Source: Paractinoplanes abujensis
GTDB taxonomy: Bacteria > Actinomycetota > Actinomycetes > Mycobacteriales > Micromonosporaceae
Direction: 5' to 3'
Length of the DNA: 64,000 bases
NCBI RefSeq assembly: GCF_014204895.1
Contig: NZ_JACHMF010000001.1
Coordinates: 8,804,001 to 8,868,000 of the forward strand
The position numbers and the translations under genes are program-made. The notes beneath the pieces were generated by a model, which was not told the origin of the DNA, searched no databases, and saw nothing but the letters and a program-made list of their open reading frames with translations. This document shows positions 43,008-50,910 of this stretch, one piece after another. Position 1 is the first letter of the stretch; each line of letters begins with the position of its first letter.

Positions 43008-45751
43008 CGCCCTAACTGACTGGCGGTGACCCACGTCGCGATCTGGGCCCGCCGGGAGACGCCGAGCTTGGTGCGGATGTGCTCGACGTGAGCGGCGGCG
43101 GTCTTGGGCGCGATGGTCAGCGAGGCGGCGATCTCCCGGTTCGTGAGGCCCTGAGCCACCAGGCGGGCGACCTCGACCTCCCGCGACGACAGCACCGAGG
43201 CCTCGGAACGGGGAGGAGCCGGGGGCGCGTCCGGCGGCGTGGACGTCGCGGTGGCGGCGGCGTAGGCGTGGGTGGCGGAAGCCCGGAACGCGGCGGCCTC
43301 GGCCGGGCGGCGGGCGCGGGTCGCGCAGCGGGCCTGGTCGAGCAGGATCGCGGTGCCCTCCCAGAAGCGGTGGCGACCCGACCAGAAGGCGGCCGCGGCG
43401 GCCAGCGCCCGGCGGGCCTGGCCGGTGCGGCCCTCGTGCAGGTGGATCAGGCCCTCGGCGTGGTCGAGGGCGCCCAGCGTGCCCGGGATGGCCCGCAGCC
43501 GCAACAGGGCCGAGGTGCGGGCCAGCCATGCGCGGGCGGCGGTCGGGTCCGAGCCGGCCAGGTGCGCGCGGACGCCCGTCACGACGTACGGGAAAAGGTA
43601 GGCGGCATCGCGGACGGCGGCCGACGCCGCGTAACCCTGCTCGCATCGCGTCAGCGCGGTCGCGAGGTCGCCCCGGGCCAGCGCCGTCTCGGCCAGCCCC
43701 CACCACGCGGGCGAGAGGCGCTGCAGCTCGCGCATGCCCGAGGCCAGGCGCTCCGCCGTTTCCAGATGCGAGACCGCTTCCCCGTACGATCCCCGCCCCA
43801 GCGCGACGTAGCCGAGGACGTGCCGCGCCGTGATCTCGGTGGTGATTCCGCCCGCACCGTCAGCCAGCGCCTGCCGGGCCGTCGCGGCGGCGCCCGCCCA
43901 GTCACCCGTGGCCCACTGCACGTGGGCCCGGTGAGCCGCCATGTAGTGCCGGTCGTTGAACTGTTCGACCCGCTCGGCGTACGCGATCCCCTCGGCCAGC
44001 GTGGCCGCCGCCGTCTCGTAGTCGACCAGCACCGACATCGACGTGCCGAGCATCCGGTAGGAGCGCGCGGCCTGGGCCTCGAGCCGCAGGCCGGTGGCTT
44101 TGGTGATCGCGGCCCGCAGCAGGCCGGTGCCCTCGGCGGTGCGGCCCGCGAAGAGCAGCACCGAGCCGATCGTGGCGTCGAGGTGGCAGCGGGTCCGGTC
44201 GTCGACGCCGAGCGCGCGGGCCTGTTCCCCGTCGGCCAGCGCCTCGTCGAGCCGGCGGTCCAGCATGTACGCCGCCGCCAGCTCGGCGTGGATCTCGCCC
44301 GGTTTCGCGCTTCGCGCCAACGCCGCCCGCAACGCCGCGGCCCGGTCCTCGAGGCTCGCGCCCAGCAGGTGCCGCACGGCCACCCAGTCCGGCACCAGCG
44401 CCGCCGCGCCCGCCTCGTCGCCCAGGGCCAGCCGCACCTCGTACGCCTCGGCGTAGCAGGCCGCGGCCTCCTCGTTCTCGTCGATCGCGGACAGCTCGCA
44501 GGCCAGCGCGGCCAGCAGCCCCGCCCAGTCGGCGCGGGGCAGCCGGGCGGGCCAGGTGCGCCGGGCCCGGCGGTAGAGCTCGGCGGCCTCGCGGTGGGCC
44601 GACAACGCCGACGCCTCCCGGGCCGCCGCCCGCGCGTGCCCGAAGGCCTCGTCGAACCGGCCCGCCCGCTCGTAGTGGTCGCTGGCGAGCGCGTCCGGCA
44701 GATCGGCGGCGGCCGCCCGGGCGTGCAGGTCACGGCGCCGGTGCGGGGTGATGCCGGCGTAGAGCGCGTCGCGGATCAGGGCATGCCGGAAGTCGTAGCC
44801 GGACCCGTCGGCGCCGGGCTTGACGAAGAAGGTCTCGATCAGTTCGCGCAGCGCCTCGTCCACGACTTCGGGCGGCTCGCCGGTCAGCGTGGTGAGCAGG
44901 TCGAGGTCGAACGACCGGCCCAGCACCGCGGCCGCCTCGGCCACCCGGCGGGTGCCCGGCCGCAACGGGTCGGCGCGGGCCAGCACGGCGTCGGCCAGCG
45001 TGTCCGGCACGTCGGTGGCGTCGCCCGCGAGGAACTCCTCGACGTGCAACGGGATGCCGTCGCTGCGGTTGTGCAGGGCGGCCGCCGCGGCGGTGGACAG
45101 GCCGGACCCGGTGATCGCAGCGGCCATGGCGGCGGTCTCGGCCGGGCCGAAGCGGGGCAGCCGCACCTCCTCGGCCAGCCGCTGGGTGAGCAGGCGGGTG
45201 CGCCACTGCCGCATGGGCACGCGGGGATAGAGCTCGTCCGACCGATAGGTGCCGACGACCATCAGGCGGGCCGACGCGGCGTGCCGGGCCAGCCGGGCCA
45301 GCACGTCGAGCGTCAGGTCGTCGGCCCAGTGCAGGTCCTCCAGCGTGATCAGGAACTCCGATCCGGTGCCGCCGGGACGGGCGATCAGCTCGGCCAGGTC
45401 GGCCACGAGCAGACGACGCCGGCGGGCCGCGTCGCCGTCGGCCCCGGCCAGCTCGTGCAGCCGCTCGCCGAGACGCTGCCCGGCCGCGGCCGTGGCCGGG
45501 TCGCGCCGCAGCTCTGTCCCCAGATCGGCCAGCAGGCCCCCGGCCACTTCGGTGTCGCCCGGCGCGGCGCCCGCGGCGGCCACCGCGTAGCCCAGGGCCC
45601 GGCCCCGGCGCACGATCTCGGTGAGCAGCCGGGTCTTGCCGATGCCGGCCTCACCCGCCAGGAACAGCAACTCCCCGGTGGGCGCGGCGAGGCGCCGGTC
45701 GGCGAGGGCGAGCAGGTCCTCGCGGCCGACGAGCACGGGGCTGGCCACCAC
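43004..45751 (-). CDS. LAL-type LuxR-family regulator with AAA ATPase domain
   Basis: 915 residues. VLVGREDLLALADRRLA and the P-loop GEAGIGKTRL (residues 34-43) open a STAND-type ATPase, followed by TPR-like helices through the middle 500 residues. The C-terminal 60 residues are a LuxR/GerE helix-turn-helix: LSSREVEVARLVAQGLTNREIAASLTIAPKTAAAHVEHIRTKLGV. These large regulators sense ligands through the ATPase and TPR parts and often activate secondary metabolism or sugar use. Target unknown; no pathway genes are adjacent. No ribosome site precedes the GTG at 45751. Confidence 0.93.
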   Translation of the reverse strand: MVASPVLVGREDLLALADRRLAAPTGELLFLAGEAGIGKTRLLTEIVRRGRALGYAVAAAGAAPGDTEVAGGLLADLGTELRRDPATAAAGQRLGERLHELAGADGDAARRRRLLVADLAELIARPGGTGSEFLITLEDLHWADDLTLDVLARLARHAASARLMVVGTYRSDELYPRVPMRQWRTRLLTQRLAEEVRLPRFGPAETAAMAAAITGSGLSTAAAAALHNRSDGIPLHVEEFLAGDATDVPDTLADAVLARADPLRPGTRRVAEAAAVLGRSFDLDLLTTLTGEPPEVVDEALRELIETFFVKPGADGSGYDFRHALIRDALYAGITPHRRRDLHARAAAADLPDALASDHYERAGRFDEAFGHARAAAREASALSAHREAAELYRRARRTWPARLPRADWAGLLAALACELSAIDENEEAAACYAEAYEVRLALGDEAGAAALVPDWVAVRHLLGASLEDRAAALRAALARSAKPGEIHAELAAAYMLDRRLDEALADGEQARALGVDDRTRCHLDATIGSVLLFAGRTAEGTGLLRAAITKATGLRLEAQAARSYRMLGTSMSVLVDYETAAATLAEGIAYAERVEQFNDRHYMAAHRAHVQWATGDWAGAAATARQALADGAGGITTEITARHVLGYVALGRGSYGEAVSHLETAERLASGMRELQRLSPAWWGLAETALARGDLATALTRCEQGYAASAAVRDAAYLFPYVVTGVRAHLAGSDPTAARAWLARTSALLRLRAIPGTLGALDHAEGLIHLHEGRTGQARRALAAAAAFWSGRHRFWEGTAILLDQARCATRARRPAEAAAFRASATHAYAAATATSTPPDAPPAPPRSEASVLSSREVEVARLVAQGLTNREIAASLTIAPKTAAAHVEHIRTKLGVSRRAQIATWVTASQLGR

Positions 45752-45834
45752 GGGAGAAACTTTAGGTAGGCGATCGGGTCTTCGTAGGTGCTCTGACCGA
45801 TGTCCGACGCGCGAACCGCGACAACCGTGGAGGC

Positions 45835-46083
45835 ATGGCGAAATTCATGGACGTACACAGCGGATTCCACGGTGTCACCCCGGAGCAGCTGGCCGAGGCG
45901 CACGAGGCCGACCTCAAGATCGAGGGGGAGGAGGGCGTGCACTTCGAGCGGGCCTGGCTCGACCCCGAGCAGGGCAAGGTCTTCTGCCTCAGCACCGCGC
46001 CCAGCAAGGAGGCCGTCATGCGCATCCACGAGCGGGCCGGCCACCCGACGACCGAGGTCTACGAGCTGACCAGCGAGGTCTAA
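45835..46083 (+). CDS. SCO4226-like nickel-binding protein (DUF4242)
   Basis: 82 residues: MAKFMDVHSGFHG, VHFERAWLDPEQGKVFCLSTAPSKEAVMRIHERAGHPTTEVYEL. This follows closely what I recall of SCO4226 of Streptomyces coelicolor, a ferredoxin-fold nickel-binding protein of unknown role. Candidate ligands are His8, His12, the Cys in VFCLST and the histidines of the MRIHERAGHP helix. GGAGG ends one base before ATG 45835, which is too close, so ATG 45847 might also be used. The stop overlaps the convergent pnuC end by 4 bp. Confidence 0.85.
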   Translation: MAKFMDVHSGFHGVTPEQLAEAHEADLKIEGEEGVHFERAWLDPEQGKVFCLSTAPSKEAVMRIHERAGHPTTEVYELTSEV

Positions 46084-46793
46084 GCGGGCTGGGCCGCCTG
46101 CTCGAGGGTGGGCGGCCTTTCCGGCGTACGGGAAATGCGCAGCCACACGACGAAGCCCCAGATCACGAAGGCGGCGTAGACGGCGTACAGGACGGCCGAG
46201 GGGTAGTAGCCGAAGTGCAGCAGCTCGGGCACGCCCACCAGGTCGACGGCGATCCAGCACAGCCAGAACTCGACCCAGCCCCGGGCCATCGCGTACGTGG
46301 CCAGCATCGAACCGACGAAGATCCACGAGTCGGCCAGGTAATACCACCACGGGACCTCGAAGCCGGCGCCGACCGCGCGGAACACGAAGAAGCACAGCAC
46401 CACGGCGGTCAGGGCCAGCGAGCCGTAGAGAAGGCGCTGGCGGGCCGTGGCCCAGTGCGGCGAGACGGCTGTGCCGTGCGTGCGGCGGCGGTTGCTGTTC
46501 CACTGCCACCAGCCGTAGACGCTGGCGATGAGGAAGAACACCTGCCGGGCGGCCTGGCCGTAGAGCGGGGTGCCCTGGTCGTTGCCGACCGCCTGACCCA
46601 TGAAGACCGTGAACAGCAGCACGTTGCCGACGATGCCGACCGGCCAGGCCCAGGCCGAGCGGCGCAGGCCGAACAGGGCCGAGCCGAGCCCGAAGGCGTT
46701 GCCGACGATCTCGCGGTAATAGATCGCCTGGTCCGCGGTCACCTGCCACTTGGCGGTGTAGAACGCGGTCAGCAGTTGGTCGAGCCAGGTCAC
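46080..46793 (-). CDS. pnuC: PnuC-like nicotinamide riboside transporter
   Basis: 237 residues with about seven membrane segments. NAFGLGSALFGLRRSAWAWPVGIVGNVLLFTVF, SVYGWWQWNSN and the WIAVDLVGVPELLHFGYYPSAVLYAVYAAFVIWGFVVW end are the PnuC blocks, including the WxxWN substrate motif. PnuC lets nicotinamide riboside enter for NAD synthesis. It diverges from corA with only 36 bp between starts. Confidence 0.92.
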   Translation of the reverse strand: MTWLDQLLTAFYTAKWQVTADQAIYYREIVGNAFGLGSALFGLRRSAWAWPVGIVGNVLLFTVFMGQAVGNDQGTPLYGQAARQVFFLIASVYGWWQWNSNRRRTHGTAVSPHWATARQRLLYGSLALTAVVLCFFVFRAVGAGFEVPWWYYLADSWIFVGSMLATYAMARGWVEFWLCWIAVDLVGVPELLHFGYYPSAVLYAVYAAFVIWGFVVWLRISRTPERPPTLEQAAQPA

Positions 46794-46829
46794 GGTTCAG
46801 GGTAAGCCGCCGGGGAGCATAGTGGGTAC

Positions 46830-47828
46830 GTGACCTCCCCCTCGTGCCCGACCGCGACCCGCCTCTACGAGAAGGGGACGGTGATCGCCCGCGACTTCGA
46901 CTACGACGAGGTGCCCGGCCTGCTCGAGCAGCACCCCGGCGCGGTGCTCTGGCTCGACCTGTTCGCCCCCGGGCCCGGCGACCTGCAGGCGGTGGCCGAG
47001 CAGTTCACGCTGCACCCGCTGGCGGTCGAGGACGCGATGACCGACCACGAGCGGCCCAAGCTCGACCGCTACCCGCATCACGTGTTCCTCAACGTGTACG
47101 CCGTCGACATCGCCACCGAGGACTCCGAGACGCGGTTCGGCAAGACCGAGATCAGCGCGTTCGTCACGCCGCGGGCCCTGATCACGGTGCGCAAGTCGCC
47201 CAGCGACACCTCGAAGTTCGTCGACCGCTGGGACGCGACGGGCGACCTGGGCGGCACCGACGGGGTCGGGTTCCTGCTCTACGGCCTGCTCGACGTGGTC
47301 GTGGACGGGCAGTACGCGGCCACCCAGCGCCTCGACGCGGCGATGGACCAGGTCGAGGACCCGCTGCTGGAGGAGGGCGGCGCGCCCCGGGCCATCCGGA
47401 TGAAGGGCATCCACCAGCGCAAGCTGCTGGCCGCGCTGCGCCGGGCCGTCGCGCCCATGCCCGAGCTGGTCAGCCAGGCCATGCGCACCGATCTCGACCT
47501 GGTCGACGCGACCCTCAAGCCGTACTACCGCGACGTCGAGGACCACGCCCAGCACACCCTGGACGAGGTCGAGCACCTGCGCGACCGGATCGACCAGCTG
47601 CTGCAGGCGGACACGGCCGAGCAGGGCAACGTGCTCAACGACACCACCCGCAAGCTGGCCGCGTGGGCCGCCATCGTGGCCGTGCCGACCGCGCTGACCG
47701 GCTACTTCGGCCAGAACGTGCCCTACCCCGGCTACGAGAAGTGGTGGGGTTTCCTGGTCAGTTCGGCGCTGATCGTGGCGGTGTCGGTCGCCCTCTACGC
47801 CTTCCTGAAACGGCGCGGCTGGCTCTGA
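46830..47828 (+). CDS. CorA-family divalent metal transporter with a GQN variant signature
   Basis: 332 residues from GTG 46830. The cytosolic funnel domain (LLEQHPGAVLWLDLFAPGPGDLQAVAEQFTLHPLAVEDAM) and the long coiled stalk helix lead to two membrane helices at the C-terminus. The CorA pore signature, normally YGMN, reads YFGQN in TALTGYFGQNVPYPGYEKWW. The GxN frame is kept but Met is replaced by Gln. That variant is familiar in actinobacterial homologues, and whether Mg2+, Co2+ or Zn2+ is carried is not predictable from it. Confidence 0.9.
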   Translation: MTSPSCPTATRLYEKGTVIARDFDYDEVPGLLEQHPGAVLWLDLFAPGPGDLQAVAEQFTLHPLAVEDAMTDHERPKLDRYPHHVFLNVYAVDIATEDSETRFGKTEISAFVTPRALITVRKSPSDTSKFVDRWDATGDLGGTDGVGFLLYGLLDVVVDGQYAATQRLDAAMDQVEDPLLEEGGAPRAIRMKGIHQRKLLAALRRAVAPMPELVSQAMRTDLDLVDATLKPYYRDVEDHAQHTLDEVEHLRDRIDQLLQADTAEQGNVLNDTTRKLAAWAAIVAVPTALTGYFGQNVPYPGYEKWWGFLVSSALIVAVSVALYAFLKRRGWL

Positions 47829-47833
47829 TCCAC

Positions 47834-47852
47834 AGGCCCCCCGCGCGGGCCT
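47834..47852 (+). terminator. Hairpin between corA and the ABC operon
   Basis: AGGCCC (47834-47839) and GGGCCT (47847-47852) form a six-pair stem with a seven-base loop, starting 6 bp after the corA stop. No U run, so intrinsic termination is uncertain. Confidence 0.4.
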
Positions 47853-47895
47853 CCGGTGGCGTAACCTCCGGGGGATCCCAGCGGGGGGAGGGTCG

Positions 47896-50800
47896 ATGTT
47901 CGCGCTCATCTGGGGTGCCGTGCGGACCCGGACCGCCCAGGTTCTGACCGTGCTGGTGCTGATAGCGCTGGCCGCCGCCGTGGCTGCCGCCGGTCCCTGG
48001 TTCGCCCACGCGAGCATCAACGCCGCCGCCGCGGCCGACGTGGCCGCCGCGCCGGCCGACCAGCGGACCGTTTCGGTGCGTCAGATCGTCAAGAGCAACG
48101 GCGACCCGCGGACCGCGATCGAGCAGGTCGAGGCGTCGATGCAGACCCAGCTGCCGCTGCCCGCGGCCGATCCGGTGATCGGCCTGCAGCTGCCGCTGAC
48201 CACCGACGTCGGGGGCATCCCGGCCGCCATGGGCATCGCCTACCGCGACGACGCCTGCGAGCATCTGGTCCTCGACGGCGCCTGCCCGCGGGCGCGGGGC
48301 GAGGTGGCCATCAGCTCGCCGGCCGCGCAGCAGCTCGGTCTGGGCCGCGGCGACCCGTTGCGGCTGGCCCCCAGCCCCGGCAGCGCGCCGATCACGCTGA
48401 AGGTGGTCGGCCTCTTCTCGTACTCGGATCCCAACGGTCCCTATTGGAACAACGCGCTGTTCGAGGCCGACGGCGGGCTCGACCCCGCGTTCACCGCGCT
48501 CGACACGTTCGCCGAGCGGATGCTGTGGGAGCCCACGGCCACCTTCGACGTGACCATCCCGGACGAGTTGCTGCGTGGCGACGGGGGTTACCGGCTCGGG
48601 CCGGTACTGCGCCAGGCCGAGTACAAGCTCGGCGCGTCGGGCCTGCGGGTGGTCAACGCCAGCGGCCCGCTGCTGACCGCGATCGCCCGCGACTACGACG
48701 AGATCCGGCTCGGCGTGATCATCGCCATGACCCAGACGCTGATCCTGACCTGGTTCGCCATCGGGCTGACGGGCCGCTACACCGGGCGTGACCGGCGCGG
48801 CGACGTGGCCCTGCTCAAGCTGCGCGGCAGCACCCGGTTCGCGATGCTGCGCCTGGCCTGGGGCCAGCATCTGCTGCCGCTGACCGCGGGCGCGGTGCTC
48901 GGCCTGCCGCTGGGCTACCTGCTGGCGCGGTGGCTGGCCGGTCCGGTCGAGACTCCGGCCCAGCAGACCGAGGCGTGGCTGCTCTCGGTGGCCGCGGTCG
49001 CGGCGGTGCTGCTCGGCGGGCTGCTCGTGCTGGCCGCGGTCGAGGCGGTGGCCCTGCGCCGGCCCGTCGCCGACCTGTTGCGCCAGGCGGGTTCGGGCCG
49101 CGGCGACTGGCGGGCCGGGCTGGCCGATCTGCTGCTGCTCGCGGTCGCGGTGGCCGCCGTCTATCAGGCCCGGTCGAGCGCGCCCGACAGCGGGCTCGCG
49201 CTGGTCGCCCCGGCCCTGGTCGCGCTGGCCGTGGCGCTGCTGCTGGCCCGGCTGCTGGGCCGGGTGGCCGACCGGGGCGGCGGCGCGGCCATGCGCACCG
49301 GCCGGCTGCGGCTCGGCCTGACCTCGGTGCTGGTCAGCCGGCAGCCCGGCAGTGACCGGGTGTTCGCGCTGGTCGTCGTGGCGGTCGCGTTGTTCGCCAC
49401 CACTTTCGGGCTGTGGCGGGGCGACGGCGCCCACCGGGTCGAGCGCAGCCGGGCCGAGCTGGGCGCCGAGCGGGTGCTGTTCGTGCAGGCGCCCAACCGG
49501 ACGGCGCTGCTCACCGCGGTGCGCCAGGCCGATCCGGGCGGCGAGCAGGCGATGGCCGTGGTGGTCGACCGTGGCAGCACCCCGCCGGTCGTCGCCGTCG
49601 ACAGCTCCCGGCTGGCCCGGGTGGCCTACTGGCGTCCGGAGTACGGCCCGGTCGACCTGATCGCCCGCACCACCGCCGAAAATCCGGGCCCGCGCCCCCT
49701 GCCCGCGATCACCGGTGACCGGCTCACCGTGCGGGTGCACTACGACGGCAAACTGCCGGCCCAGCTCAGCCTGGTGCTGCAGAACGAGGGGAGCGGCGCG
49801 CCCACGCAGGTGGCGTTCGGCACGTTGAGCACCGGCGAGCAGACCCGTACGGCGGTGGTGCGCGGCTGCACCGAGGCGCCCGGCTGCCGCATCCTGCGCT
49901 GGCAGTTCGACGGTCTGCCGGGCGGCCCCGGCCTCCGCGGCGCGTCGGTCACCGTGCGCGCCCTCACCCAGCCCGGTCCGGCCGCCGAGATCCTCGGTCC
50001 CGATCAGCTCGGCGACATCGCGCGCTGGCGGCCCGGCAGCGTCGGGGCTGCCCTCGACGTGGCCGCCCGCGACGGCGCGCTGCGCATCACGGCCGACCTC
50101 AACACCACCCGGACCACCGAGGTCGGCTTCGAGCTGTGGGCGGTCGACAGTGCCCTGCCCCCGCCGATCGTGCTGGCCGGCCCGGCTCCCGAGACCTGGC
50201 GCTTCGACGAGCCGTGGCTGCCGAGCCTGGGGTCCGAACCGGTTCCCGTACGCCTGGACGGGGCGGCCGGGGTGCTGCCGGTGGTCGGCCGCTCGGGTGT
50301 GCTGGTCGACCTGGAGACGGCCCGCCGCATCGCCGGTGACACCAACCCGGCCGGGGAGTTCCAGGTCTGGCTGGCCCCCGGCGCCGGGCCGTCGGTGGTG
50401 ACCGCGCTGCGCGACGCCGGCCTGGTGATCGGCGACGAGCGGGTGGCCACCGACCGCGCCGCCGCCCTGGCCGAGCAGGCCCCGTCCGCGGTGGCCCGGT
50501 TCGCGCTGATCGCCGGCGTGGCCGGGTTGCTGCTGGCCGCCGCGGCCGTGGGCGTGGCCGGGGCCGTCGACCGGCGTCACCGTCTGGGTCAGCTGCGGGC
50601 GTTGCGGTTGCAGGGCCTGCCGCTGCCGGTGGCGGTCGGCACGGCGTACGCGGGAACTCTGGTTCTGATCGGGGCGGGCCTGATGGCCGGGCTGCTGGCC
50701 GCCGCGATCGCCAACCCCCTGGCCCGGGTGGGCGTGGCCGGCTTCACCGACGATTGGGACGTGCTGCCCGCGCCGGGCGCCTTGGGCTGGGTCGCGCTGT

Positions 50801-50910
50801 CGGTCACCGGGCTGGTCTCCCTGGCCGTGCTGGGGCTGGTCGGCTGGCTCGCGGTGCTGCCGCTGGTGCGCGGCCTGCGCGCGGACGAGACGGGGGCCCG
50901 CGGCCGATGA
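47896..50910 (+). CDS. FtsX/MacB-type ABC transporter permease (first of pair)
   Basis: 1004 residues, ATG 47896 with GGGGGGAGGG upstream. An N-terminal membrane helix (TAQVLTVLVLIALAAAVAAAGPWFA) is followed by a large extracytoplasmic domain with two Cys pairs, then a cluster of helices around residues 270-400. A second outside domain follows, and three final helices end the protein (FALIAGVAGLLLAAAAVGVAGAV and onward). This duplicated FtsX layout is typical of lipoprotein or peptide exporters or of signalling transporters. Coupled to the second permease by ATGA. Confidence 0.88.
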   Translation: MFALIWGAVRTRTAQVLTVLVLIALAAAVAAAGPWFAHASINAAAAADVAAAPADQRTVSVRQIVKSNGDPRTAIEQVEASMQTQLPLPAADPVIGLQLPLTTDVGGIPAAMGIAYRDDACEHLVLDGACPRARGEVAISSPAAQQLGLGRGDPLRLAPSPGSAPITLKVVGLFSYSDPNGPYWNNALFEADGGLDPAFTALDTFAERMLWEPTATFDVTIPDELLRGDGGYRLGPVLRQAEYKLGASGLRVVNASGPLLTAIARDYDEIRLGVIIAMTQTLILTWFAIGLTGRYTGRDRRGDVALLKLRGSTRFAMLRLAWGQHLLPLTAGAVLGLPLGYLLARWLAGPVETPAQQTEAWLLSVAAVAAVLLGGLLVLAAVEAVALRRPVADLLRQAGSGRGDWRAGLADLLLLAVAVAAVYQARSSAPDSGLALVAPALVALAVALLLARLLGRVADRGGGAAMRTGRLRLGLTSVLVSRQPGSDRVFALVVVAVALFATTFGLWRGDGAHRVERSRAELGAERVLFVQAPNRTALLTAVRQADPGGEQAMAVVVDRGSTPPVVAVDSSRLARVAYWRPEYGPVDLIARTTAENPGPRPLPAITGDRLTVRVHYDGKLPAQLSLVLQNEGSGAPTQVAFGTLSTGEQTRTAVVRGCTEAPGCRILRWQFDGLPGGPGLRGASVTVRALTQPGPAAEILGPDQLGDIARWRPGSVGAALDVAARDGALRITADLNTTRTTEVGFELWAVDSALPPPIVLAGPAPETWRFDEPWLPSLGSEPVPVRLDGAAGVLPVVGRSGVLVDLETARRIAGDTNPAGEFQVWLAPGAGPSVVTALRDAGLVIGDERVATDRAAALAEQAPSAVARFALIAGVAGLLLAAAAVGVAGAVDRRHRLGQLRALRLQGLPLPVAVGTAYAGTLVLIGAGLMAGLLAAAIANPLARVGVAGFTDDWDVLPAPGALGWVALSVTGLVSLAVLGLVGWLAVLPLVRGLRADETGARGR